DNA of 40,349 nt from DAOUEG01 sp964595455 (GTDB lineage Bacteria > Chloroflexota > Dehalococcoidia > Dehalococcoidales > RBG-16-60-22). Under the pieces are notes generated by a model. That model ran no database searches, was not told the DNA's origin, and saw nothing but the letters and a program-made list of their open reading frames with translations. Where the stretch lies: positions 1 through 40,349 of the forward strand of contig CAZQQL010000014.1 in the NCBI GenBank assembly GCA_964595455.1. Reading direction: 5' to 3'. Shown here piece after piece: positions 33,407 to 40,349 of this stretch (the stretch's first letter is position 1; every line of letters begins with the position of its first letter). Position numbers and translations under genes: made by a program.

Positions 33407-33901
33407 GTGATGATGCGCCGGTTGATAAACCGCTGGACAATGGCTGCCCTGGCGCTGTGCGTTGTCATTGCTATTGGCATTGCCGTTATCGCGGCCCGTT
33501 ACGAACCCGCTCAGCCTTGTGTCATCACTTTCAGCTCTCCTCCGGATTATTCGGGGAAGGTCTACGTGGACGGCCAGGTAGCAGCGCCGGGCTGGTACGA
33601 CCTCAGGCCGGGCGATACTCTGGAAGATATCCTCAGGGCAAGCGGCGGTACTCCTGTAAACGCCGGAGATATCACTCTCCGTGTTGGAAGCGTGACTGGT
33701 GAGCAAAGGATTAACATCAACACCGCTGAATCCTGGCTTCTGCAAGCGTTGCCGGGCATCGGGGAGACGAAGGCTGAGGCGATCATCGCTTACCGGGAAT
33801 CGCACGGGCTTTTCCGGGACGTCGATGAACTGACCGAGGTGGAAGGCATCGGGCCGGGCCTGCTTGACCAAATCCGGAGCTTCATCACGGTCGGGGATTA
33901 G
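33407..33901 (+). CDS. comEA: ComEA-like DNA-binding competence protein
   Basis: This 164-residue protein starts at GTG 33407, or at the ATGs 33410/33413 (all in frame; the SD is weak). An N-terminal membrane anchor (WTMAALALCVVIAIGIAVIAA, about 11-31) is followed by an SLBB-type domain (GKVYVDGQVAAPGWYDLRPGDTLEDILRASGG). A helix-hairpin-helix DNA-binding domain follows (ININTAESWLLQALPGIGETKAEAIIAYRESHGLFRDVDELTEVEGIGPGLLDQI). ComEA binds incoming DNA outside the membrane. comEC follows directly. Confidence 0.93.
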   Translation: MMMRRLINRWTMAALALCVVIAIGIAVIAARYEPAQPCVITFSSPPDYSGKVYVDGQVAAPGWYDLRPGDTLEDILRASGGTPVNAGDITLRVGSVTGEQRININTAESWLLQALPGIGETKAEAIIAYRESHGLFRDVDELTEVEGIGPGLLDQIRSFITVGD

Positions 33902-33909
33902 CCGGGCGC

Positions 33910-36312
33910 GTGGTACTGTTCTTACTCAGCCTTGCCTGGATACTTGGAGTCTTTGCCGGCACGTTCTTCGACCTTCCTTCAGCTTTATTACTGCTGGCCC
34001 TGGCGCCGCTGCCTTTCTGCTTCGTGCGGCGACATCGCCGGACATCGATCATCGCTATCCTGTGTCTCTGCCTCTTTCTCGGGGCGTCTTTCTATTCGCA
34101 TAGTTCATTTGAAACAACGGACCTTGACCTGTGTTCCTGGAATGACCTCGGCACGATGGAACTCGAAGGAAAGGTCGTTAGCGATCCGGACGTCCGCGAT
34201 ACCGGTACGCGCCTCGAGGTGGACATCACCCGGCTGATGTTTGAAGGTGAGGCAAGAGACGTCGAGGGGAGGGCGCTGGTCTTTGTCTCACGGTATCCGG
34301 AGCGCAGGTACGGGGACGTGCTGCGCATCACCGGAGAACCGCAGACGCCCGCTGTGCTGGAGGACTTCGATTACCGCAACTACCTCGAGCACCAGGGCAT
34401 CGACACGGTGATGTACTACCCCAGGGTGGAAATAATCGAGGCCGGGCAGGGCAATCCGGTCATGGCGTGGATCTACTCGGTCAGGGAACGGCTGGCGGAT
34501 TCGCTGTCAGAGGCGCTGCCGGAGCCGCAGGCATCACTGGCGCAGGGCATGCTGCTGGGAATCCGCAGCAACATCCCGCAGGACGTGCGTGAGGACTTCA
34601 ACCGGAGCGGTACCGCCCACCTGCTGGCGATCTCAGGACTGCATCTCGGCATCGTAGCCGGGATGCTGCTGGCGGCCGGCATCGCCGTTTTCGGCAGGAG
34701 GCGCGGCGTCTATATTTGGGTGGCACTTGCCGGCATCTGGGTGTACGCCGTCATGACCGGCCTGAACCCGCCGGTCGTGCGTGGAGCAGTCATGGCGTCC
34801 ATGTTCCTCATGGCAGAAGGACTCGGGCGTCAGCGGAGCGGGCTTGTCGCTTTGGTGGTGGCAGCGGCGGTGATGGTCGGCAACGAGCCGTACATCCTCG
34901 GCGACGCCTCTTTCCAGTTGAGCTTCCTGGCCATGGCGGGACTGATCGGCGTTTATCCGCTGCTGCGTGATGCCGGCCGATGGCTGGCAGCTCGTCTGCT
35001 CGGAGAAGACCGGGCGACGGCTGCGTTGTCCGTGTTCGTCATCGATACGCTCAGTGCGACCCTGGCGGCGACGCTGGCCGTCTGGCCGGTGGTAGCGTAC
35101 TACTTCGGTATCGTAGCGCTGGCCGGGCCGCTGACGACGTTCCTGGCGCTGCCGGCGCTGGCGGGCATCATCGTGTTCAGCGGGTTGGCGGCGATATTCG
35201 GGTTGGCGCTACCGGTCATCGGGCAGGCGTTCGGGTGGATTGCGTGGCTGTTCCTTTCCTGGGTGCTGGCGGCGGCTGGCTGGCTCGGCTCGGAAGCTTC
35301 GCTTACCATCAACATCGATTCTCTGCATCCGGGGTTCCTGTGGGCGTACTATATCTGCGGGGCAGGCATCGTCTGGCTGGTTTTCAGATGGCGGCGGCGG
35401 AGGGACCTCGCGGCGGGGGCGTCCGGGCAGATGAAGGCCGGGATCGCGGCGGGATTTCTGACTCCGGTGGGATGGAAGTGGGCGCTCGTACCGCTGGCGC
35501 TCGCGGCGGTCCTGGTCGTTACGGTTGCGGTGAGTTTACCGGATAACCGGGTGACGGTCAGTTTCCTCGACGTCGGGCAGGGGGACGCCATCCTGGTGCG
35601 GCAGGGGACGACGCAGGTGCTCATCGACGGGGGGCCGGCCCCGCAGCAGGTCATCAATCGCCTGGGCGAGCGGATGCCGTTCTGGGACCGTACCATCGAG
35701 GCGGTCGTGCTCACCCATCCCCACGGCGACCACCTTGCCGGACTGGTGGAGGTGCTGAGGAGGTACGAGGTGAAGCAGGTCGTGGTTGCGCCGGGGGAAT
35801 ATGATTCAACGCTGTACCGGGAATGGCAGCGGGTGATTGAAGAAACGGGGATACCGGTTTCTGTTGTCGTTTCGGGACACCGGCTGGACATCGGGAATGT
35901 ATCAATAGAGGTGCTCCATCCGGGGCCGGGAGCGGTAGAAGCCGGAGATGAGACTGTGCTGGTGCTGCGGCTGGACGTCGGGGAAACCAGCTTTCTGCTG
36001 ACGGCGGACATTCCCGGCAAGGTGGAGCGGGAACTGGTACGAGGTCGTGCGGATCTGGATGCGGACGTGTTGAAGGCGGCGCATCACGGCTCGGACGATT
36101 CTTCGACGGCGGCTTTCCTTTCGGTGGTGACGCCGGAGGTTGTTGTGGTTTCATGCGGGGAAGGGAACCGGTACGGGCATCCGGGTCCGAATGCCCTGGC
36201 GAGGCTGGCATCTGTGGCGGGAGGGAACAGAATTTTCCGGACGGACCTGGACGGGAGTGTGGATTTCCTGGTGGAGGGAAACCGGTTGGTGGTGATACCG
36301 AGCGGGGAGTGA
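33910..36312 (+). CDS. comEC: ComEC/Rec2 DNA-uptake channel
   Basis: This 800-residue membrane protein has about ten membrane helices with an N-terminal OB-like insertion (residues about 75-170: VVSDPDVRDTGTRLEVDITRLMF). The Competence domain core is LLAISGLHLGIVAGMLLAAGIAVF and MTGLNPPVVRGAVMASMFL. A C-terminal metallo-beta-lactamase-fold domain starts near residue 545 (VSFLDVGQGDAILVRQGTTQVLIDGG, AVVLTHPHGDHLAGL, KAAHHGSDDSS). It moves single-stranded DNA across the membrane. It starts at GTG 8 bp after the comEA stop. The full domain set suggests it is functional. Confidence 0.95.
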   Translation: MVLFLLSLAWILGVFAGTFFDLPSALLLLALAPLPFCFVRRHRRTSIIAILCLCLFLGASFYSHSSFETTDLDLCSWNDLGTMELEGKVVSDPDVRDTGTRLEVDITRLMFEGEARDVEGRALVFVSRYPERRYGDVLRITGEPQTPAVLEDFDYRNYLEHQGIDTVMYYPRVEIIEAGQGNPVMAWIYSVRERLADSLSEALPEPQASLAQGMLLGIRSNIPQDVREDFNRSGTAHLLAISGLHLGIVAGMLLAAGIAVFGRRRGVYIWVALAGIWVYAVMTGLNPPVVRGAVMASMFLMAEGLGRQRSGLVALVVAAAVMVGNEPYILGDASFQLSFLAMAGLIGVYPLLRDAGRWLAARLLGEDRATAALSVFVIDTLSATLAATLAVWPVVAYYFGIVALAGPLTTFLALPALAGIIVFSGLAAIFGLALPVIGQAFGWIAWLFLSWVLAAAGWLGSEASLTINIDSLHPGFLWAYYICGAGIVWLVFRWRRRRDLAAGASGQMKAGIAAGFLTPVGWKWALVPLALAAVLVVTVAVSLPDNRVTVSFLDVGQGDAILVRQGTTQVLIDGGPAPQQVINRLGERMPFWDRTIEAVVLTHPHGDHLAGLVEVLRRYEVKQVVVAPGEYDSTLYREWQRVIEETGIPVSVVVSGHRLDIGNVSIEVLHPGPGAVEAGDETVLVLRLDVGETSFLLTADIPGKVERELVRGRADLDADVLKAAHHGSDDSSTAAFLSVVTPEVVVVSCGEGNRYGHPGPNALARLASVAGGNRIFRTDLDGSVDFLVEGNRLVVIPSGE

Positions 36313-36609
36313 ATGCAATCATGTTCTGAGCCTCCTCTATCCTCCTTTTCAAGGAGGGTTTCGACCTCACCCCCTCGTTCCCATCTCCGCATTGCGGCGA
36401 GGAGACGCAACGAGGATGCTGGTTCTATATGGTTAGCAGGTCAAGATAAGCGGTGAGTTGAGCGAGGGGAACGAAACTTCCTCCTTCCCTCTTTGGAAAG
36501 AGGGACGATCCGCTGTGCCGGAGCTATCATCTGGACGCTAATCGTACCTTGGAGCTGAAATGATGCCTGATGGGCGCAGGGCACGTAATGCGTGGGATTT
36601 TCCTGCATA
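36313..36609. other. Spacer between comEC and the activase operon
   Basis: The two flanking genes converge here. CCTCCTT-TTC-AAGGAGG followed by GTTT at about 36341-36361 is a possible terminator for comEC. CTCCGCATTGCGG at about 36384-36396 matches the terminator arm at 29463. No gene seen. Confidence 0.55.
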
Positions 36610-37356
36610 TCAGTCCATAACTGCGCTCAGTGCTGCTCCCAGCGCCCCGATTATCTGTGGCTCTTCCGGCACCATGATGGGAACACCGAGCGTCTTTTCC
36701 AGCAGCCGCTGCATGCAGGCGTTTCTGGCCACGCCGCCGGCGAAGACGAGGCCATCGAACTTTGGTAGTCGTCCGAGCATGGAGGTCACACGCCGGGTGA
36801 TTGCCTCATGGATGCCGAGGGCTACTGCCTCCCGCCGTGCGCCCCTATGCAGGAGCGATATGACCTCTGATTCCGCAAAGACCGTGCACATACTGCTGAT
36901 TTTCGTAGCTGTTTCGGCGACCAGCGCCGCCTGGCCGAACTCATCAATGCTGTAGTTCAGGGCCCCGGCCATGATCTCCAAAAAACGGCCGGTCCCGGCG
37001 GCGCATTTATCGTTCATTTCGAACTTCAGTATCTTTCCATCCGGGTTGAGGTAGGAGACCTTGGTATCCTGTCCGCCGATGTCCAGTATCGCCTGGCACC
37101 GTGGGAACAGGCGCCTGGAGCCAAGCGCGAAAGCGGAGATTTCGCTGATGATCCCACAGTCGAAGTGTTCACGGAAAATGTGGCGTCCGTATCCCGTGGC
37201 GGTCAAACGGTCGTATCGGACTCCGTCCAGCATCTGCCGCCCGACCGCCACGGGGTCGAAGGTATTGTCCGCCCGTTTGGTCGCTGTGATCTCGTTGTCC
37301 GTCACAGCCACCATCTTAACGGTGCGGGACCCGATGTCTATCCCTGCACTGAGCAT
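36610..37356 (-). CDS. Acyl-CoA dehydratase activase / double-cubane reductase activator
   Basis: This 248-residue protein is a single-domain BadF/HgdC ATPase with the classical compact form: GIDIGSRTVKMVAV, TGYGR, LDIGGQDTKVSYL, Cys118 in DKCAAGTGRFLE, Cys157 in MCTVFAESEV and FAGGVARNACMQRLLE. The Cys118-Cys157 spacing of 39 equals that of the HgdC activator, whose dimer holds one [4Fe-4S] cluster. It would pass an ATP-energised electron to the partner reductase encoded just upstream. The gap to that gene is 9 bp. It is the third gene of yedF-reductase-activase. Confidence 0.94.
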   Translation of the reverse strand: MLSAGIDIGSRTVKMVAVTDNEITATKRADNTFDPVAVGRQMLDGVRYDRLTATGYGRHIFREHFDCGIISEISAFALGSRRLFPRCQAILDIGGQDTKVSYLNPDGKILKFEMNDKCAAGTGRFLEIMAGALNYSIDEFGQAALVAETATKISSMCTVFAESEVISLLHRGARREAVALGIHEAITRRVTSMLGRLPKFDGLVFAGGVARNACMQRLLEKTLGVPIMVPEEPQIIGALGAALSAVMD

Positions 37357-37365
37357 GTTACGGTC

Positions 37366-38646
37366 CTATTTTTTTATGGTTTCGATGAACGCTTCCACGC
37401 GCGTCCGCAACTGTCCCATATCTTCCTGACTGTAGTCGGTCTCTATGCGGATGGCCGGGATACCTTCAGCGAGGAGCGCCTGCTCGACGGAATAGGACTC
37501 GATAATATAGGGCGAGCAGAATTGCAGGGCGTAATGGATAACGCCATCTGCCTGGTACTGCTTTGCCATTTCGACGATGTGGTCAGTGCGGCTCTCGTTG
37601 GGCGTGAAGATGGCGCAGTCGATCTTGAAGTACCGGTCCACGATGGCGTCCATGAGGGCCTCGATGGTAGCGCCGGAATTGTCCACCATGTTCCGGGCGC
37701 CGCGTTCGCCGACGCAGGACTCCTCGCCGACGATGACCGCTCCCGAGGTCTCGACGATGGTGGGCAGCTTCCAGTTGGGGACGGCCATGGGGCAGCCGGA
37801 AACCAGGATACGCGGGGTACCTTTGGGGGCCACACCCTCGCCTTTGGCCGTTCTGGCTTCGAGTTCATCACATATCTTGTTAACGGACGCGGTGAAGCGT
37901 TCCGGATCATCGTAGAAAGCTACCTGGTTAATAAGCAAGGCATCGAGGCCGGATATCGGCGCGGGGTCAGCCGCTCGCAGCAGTGCCAGACGATGGAGCG
38001 CCTGGCGCCGGTTATTGACCATATCGATGCCTTTTTTCAGCCGGGCGGCGTCGATGGTGATACCCGTCAGTTTTTCCAGTTCTTTGAGGAACCGCAGGTA
38101 TTCTGTCTTCAGCATTTCCCGGTCATGCGGGTTCTTCATCTGAGGCACTTCCATGACATACAGGTTCGGTTGAATATCCTTGAAGACCTCATAGGCCTTT
38201 TTCTTGCCGTCGCAGGTGGTCTCGCCCACGATCATATCGGACGCTTCGATGTACGGGCAGACCTTGTTCAGCTTGAACCCGAAGAACGATTTGATGAGCG
38301 AGCAGGTGTTCCGGGGCAGTAGTTTCTCGGCATCTTCCATGCCGAACTCCGCTCCGGCGCACAGCCCGACGGAGACGGCGTCCGCGGCCAGGATGATTTC
38401 GTCCGGGACGAACACGCAGAACGTCCCGATGACCTTTCTTCCCGATGCCTTGGCGTCCATGAGTTCCTTGATGCGCAGGCCATGGACCTCGCTCATGACA
38501 AAGTCCAGGTAAGCCATGCCCTCGGGGCGGTTTTTCTGGCTGAGGTAGGTCCCCTGGTAAAGCTGCCCCAGCACGCCCAGCAGGGCGTCATGCCCTTCCA
38601 GGTTCAGGCCCAGTCCGGTCCACATCGGTCTGTAGTCGGTTGTCAT
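37366..38646 (-). CDS. Double-cubane-cluster-type anaerobic reductase (HgdB/BcrB-like family)
   Basis: This 426-residue protein belongs to the 2-hydroxyacyl-CoA dehydratase D family and resembles the single-gene double-cubane-cluster reductases (E. coli YjiM-like) more than the two-subunit dehydratases. Cys77, Cys96, Cys115, Cys130 and Cys145 lie in the family pattern (GTFCVFVPDE, GLCAG, RNTCSLIKS, VCPYIEASDMIVGETTCDGKKK). Cys285, Cys311 and Cys377 follow (SGCPMAVPNWKLP, EESCVGERGARN, HYALQFCSPY). Such proteins receive ATP-driven electrons from an activase and can reduce small molecules; the natural substrate is unknown. The single subunit and the adjacent activator fit this. Subfamily assignment is by eye. 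Confidence 0.85.
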   Translation of the reverse strand: MTTDYRPMWTGLGLNLEGHDALLGVLGQLYQGTYLSQKNRPEGMAYLDFVMSEVHGLRIKELMDAKASGRKVIGTFCVFVPDEIILAADAVSVGLCAGAEFGMEDAEKLLPRNTCSLIKSFFGFKLNKVCPYIEASDMIVGETTCDGKKKAYEVFKDIQPNLYVMEVPQMKNPHDREMLKTEYLRFLKELEKLTGITIDAARLKKGIDMVNNRRQALHRLALLRAADPAPISGLDALLINQVAFYDDPERFTASVNKICDELEARTAKGEGVAPKGTPRILVSGCPMAVPNWKLPTIVETSGAVIVGEESCVGERGARNMVDNSGATIEALMDAIVDRYFKIDCAIFTPNESRTDHIVEMAKQYQADGVIHYALQFCSPYIIESYSVEQALLAEGIPAIRIETDYSQEDMGQLRTRVEAFIETIKK

Positions 38647-38667
38647 ACTATTCTTTCTCCTTTTTCT

Positions 38668-39243
38668 CTATATTCTGATTACTTTTTCCGCTCCGAGCAG
38701 GGTATCCACGGTATCATACATGTTGGTGACCTTGCCCACGGCAAGTTTGTCCTTGACCTGGTAGTGGTTCAGGCAGGTGCCGCAGGAAAATATCTCGATG
38801 CCGGCCTCCTCCAGTTCCTTGAGGGTATCCACTACGCGGGATCCTTCAAGAGCCAACATCACACCGCTGTTGATGAAGAGCATCCGGTCCGGTTTGCCGC
38901 AGGTCTCGGTAAGGGTATTGATGAAGCTGGCCATGAGGAGTTCGCCGAGGTCATCGTCGCCGGTACCGAACTTGTCGCTGGTGACGAGGAGCACACCGGC
39001 CCCGGTCGATGCCTGAGGCGCGGCAAGCTGCCCGGCTTTTTCAATCTCCAGGGTAAATTCGCCGTTGTTTTCTTCGATCCTGACCTTACAGCCCTGCTTT
39101 TCCGCGAAGCGCTGGACGTTCTGGCGGCTTGTCGCGCTGTTGACCAGCACGGTTAGTTTTCCGGTATCCATGGCTTCCAGTGCCTTTTTGACCCTCACGA
39201 CGGGCTCCGGGCAGGCAAGACCACGCGCGTCTAACGTGTCCAT
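38668..39243 (-). CDS. yedF: YedF-type sulfurtransferase-like selenium metabolism protein
   Basis: This 191-residue fusion has an N-terminal TusA-like domain (LDARGLACPEPVVRVKKALEA, Cys11 in the CPxP motif) and a C-terminal DsrE-like domain (LLVTSDKFGTGDDDLGELLMASFINTL..., FSCGTCLNHYQVKDKLAVGKVTNMYD). The family is linked to selenium metabolism in selenium-using bacteria, though the reaction is not established. The SD AAGGAGG, 7 bases before the ATG on the minus strand, is strong. It is the first gene of a probable three-gene operon with the reductase 21 bp downstream. Confidence 0.9.
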   Translation of the reverse strand: MDTLDARGLACPEPVVRVKKALEAMDTGKLTVLVNSATSRQNVQRFAEKQGCKVRIEENNGEFTLEIEKAGQLAAPQASTGAGVLLVTSDKFGTGDDDLGELLMASFINTLTETCGKPDRMLFINSGVMLALEGSRVVDTLKELEEAGIEIFSCGTCLNHYQVKDKLAVGKVTNMYDTVDTLLGAEKVIRI

Positions 39244-39272
39244 ATCGATTCCTCCTTGCGGTTATTCAAGCG

Positions 39273-39313
39273 AAAAAATGAAAAAACCGGGAAAGGGAAA
39301 ATGCCCCACCCGG
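39273..39313 (-). promoter_or_regulatory. Terminator-like hairpin in the yedF leader
   Basis: On the minus strand CCGGG (39313-39309) pairs with CCCGG (39291-39287), with inner GGG/CCC, followed by TTTTTT, CA and TTTTTT. It lies only about 30 bp upstream of the yedF ATG and after a region with further hairpins. It could be an attenuator or riboswitch expression platform, or the terminator of a transcript from further upstream. Confidence 0.55.
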
Positions 39314-39602
39314 AGAGTGTTCAATGAAAAAGAAGCCGTAATCGGCCGTGAAAAAGGGACGAAAGGTATTATTCCGGACCGTTTTAAGAAACGGACGGAT
39401 GCAGCGAAGACAGGTATGGAGCAGCGGTAAACGCACTTTCATAATGTGCGCGCATATTTGACCGGTAAAGGAGGAGGGACGGCGACGCCGTCCGAGTGGA
39501 CCGCAGTCAAATGCGCCGCTGCTTATGCTCCAATGGTATCATGGTGCTCATATTGTGGATTATATCCGATAACGGGGAGAGGTTCAAACCTCGTTAAAAA
39601 GG
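39314..39602. other. Spacer and possible long leader of the yedF operon
   Basis: No gene. It holds hairpins on the yedF side, such as CCGTTTCTTAAAACGG (minus strand, from about 39395) and GGCCGATTACGGC (about 39335-39347). A perfect palindrome GGACGGCGACGCCGTCC is at 39478-39494. A tRNA-like word GAGAGGTTCAAACCTC near 39580 does not fold as a full tRNA. Confidence 0.4.
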
Positions 39603-40274
39603 TCACGATGCAGGCTTTTTCACCAGCACACAAATATTGCGTGAGAACCACTTGACCGGGAACCTGTACCGGCTTTCCGGGAGGATTTCCAGGACGGTGA
39701 ACCCGCTCATTTTTAGTGCTTTTTTGATTTCTCTATAGGTGAAGAGGTAGTAGTAACGGCCGAGGGTGATTTCTTTGGTTTTCCAGGGGACAAGGACATT
39801 TTTTGGTTTAAACCAGAAGCGGCGCTGCCACCTGTTCCAGACGGTGATGAAGGCCTCGCCGCCGGGTTTGAGCACGCGGAGGAGTTCCCGGAAAGCCTGT
39901 TGACGGCCTTCTTCTGTTTCGATGTGGTGGTAGCTGGCCACGGCGATGGCGCAGTCGAACGCTCCGTCCCGGTAGGGCAGGCAGCGGGCGTCCGCTTCTA
40001 CCGGGCTGATATCGAAATTGAATTTGGCGGCGTATTTTTGAGCTAACTCCAGCATGGTGCGGGAGAAATCGATGCCATGCAGTTCGAAGCCGTCTTTGAA
40101 GGGGAGGGAATCGGCGCCATGGCCGCAGCCGACATTGAGCAGCTTTCCTTTCCGCCACAGCGAGGCCATGCGGTCCAGTTCTGCCGGGAAGATGGTGCGG
40201 TGGCGGTAGTTGTACCAGCTCCCGGCTATCTGGTTGAAGGTTTGTTGCGTGGGGTTTAGGCGGTCTTTGTTCAA
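39603..40274 (-). CDS. SAM-dependent methyltransferase, Trm9-like
   Basis: This 223-residue enzyme has a Rossmann SAM site (LLNVGCGHGADSLPF, about 45-59), ELHGIDFSRTMLELAQKYA, VEADARCLPYRDGAFDCAIAVASYHHI and LRVLKPGGEAFITVWN. It starts at TTG 40274 because a TAA precedes it three codons upstream. The second half, VLVPWKTK...RYYYLFTYREIKKALKMSGF, resembles Trm9/ALKBH8-type tRNA wobble methyltransferases, but this is a similarity by eye. No tRNA-modification gene is adjacent. Confidence 0.85.
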   Translation of the reverse strand: MNKDRLNPTQQTFNQIAGSWYNYRHRTIFPAELDRMASLWRKGKLLNVGCGHGADSLPFKDGFELHGIDFSRTMLELAQKYAAKFNFDISPVEADARCLPYRDGAFDCAIAVASYHHIETEEGRQQAFRELLRVLKPGGEAFITVWNRWQRRFWFKPKNVLVPWKTKEITLGRYYYLFTYREIKKALKMSGFTVLEILPESRYRFPVKWFSRNICVLVKKPAS

Positions 40275-40305
40275 TTGATTTTAGTTAAATCTCCCTGTAA
40301 AGACC

Positions 40306-40347
40306 AGACATAGGTTACACTTTGTCCGGAGACATAGGTTACACTTT
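40306..40347. repeat. Two tandem 18-bp copies, possible insertion-sequence end
   Basis: AGACATAGGTTACACTTT occurs at 40306-40323 and again at 40330-40347, 24 bp apart. The word resembles the end of IS481-like elements, whose transposase would lie beyond the window. Confidence 0.5.
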
Positions 40348-40349
40348 TT

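Noticed and set aside
39500..39600. A tRNA gene near the GAGGTTCAAACCTC word
   Set aside because: The T arm does not pair over five bases with a seven-base loop, and no matching acceptor stem or anticodon arm could be found.

Overview
The window looks like one end of a metagenome-assembled contig from a GC-rich, anaerobic bacterium, most likely an uncultured member of the Chloroflexota (Dehalococcoidia-like). That placement is an inference. It rests on a division cluster reduced to mraZ-rsmH-ftsA-ftsZ with no murein or septum-synthesis genes, on the abundance of ATP-driven 2-hydroxyacyl-CoA-dehydratase-type activases, and on the general gene content. No 16S or phylogenetic analysis was possible. 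The first 46 bases are not biological: they read as the end of an Illumina P7 adapter, an 8-base index and the read-2 primer site.

Layout. (1) 47-2709 is an accessory polymorphic-toxin region. It holds the tail of an AT-rich PD-(D/E)xK-like toxin with a HEAT-like immunity gene, an orphan Rhs core with an ADP-ribosyltransferase-like tip and its candidate immunity gene, and a second orphan Rhs core that is broken. The two cores are a direct repeat 1357 bp apart and start at the same protein position. (2) 3289-7500 encodes a 1403-residue tandem BadF/HgdC-type activase fused to DUF2229/COG3581-type domains. (3) 7525-11415 carries small conserved proteins, an AEC transporter, a Gls24/AmaP/DUF2273 membrane-stress operon and a zincin-like protein. 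(4) 11447-18615 is housekeeping: a methyltransferase, tRNA-Leu(CAA) divergent from leuS, proC, a CvpA-like gene, ferredoxin, coaD and rsmD. (5) 19179-23231 is the minimal division operon on the minus strand, with a sharp sigma70-type promoter and four MraZ-box repeats at exact 10-bp spacing. (6) 23720-27230 is a MarR regulator with a stand-alone RND exporter. (7) 27619-36312 is mogA/moaB, trmD-rplS, priA-def-hicBA and comEA-comEC. (8) 36610-39243 is a minus-strand operon yedF, double-cubane-cluster-type reductase, activase, preceded by a leader with a terminator-like hairpin. (9) The window ends with a Trm9-like methyltransferase and a short tandem repeat that may be an insertion-sequence end.

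How the parts fit together. Two separate activase systems, one giant fused and one compact operon next to a selenium/sulfur-handling YedF protein, suggest low-potential, ATP-driven electron transfer in an anaerobe. The division genes keep the FtsA/FtsZ scaffold without the peptidoglycan genes. comEA/comEC and the Rhs tips indicate DNA uptake and contact-dependent competition. Many spacers contain mosaic hairpin-rich repeats that recur between genes and do not look coding.
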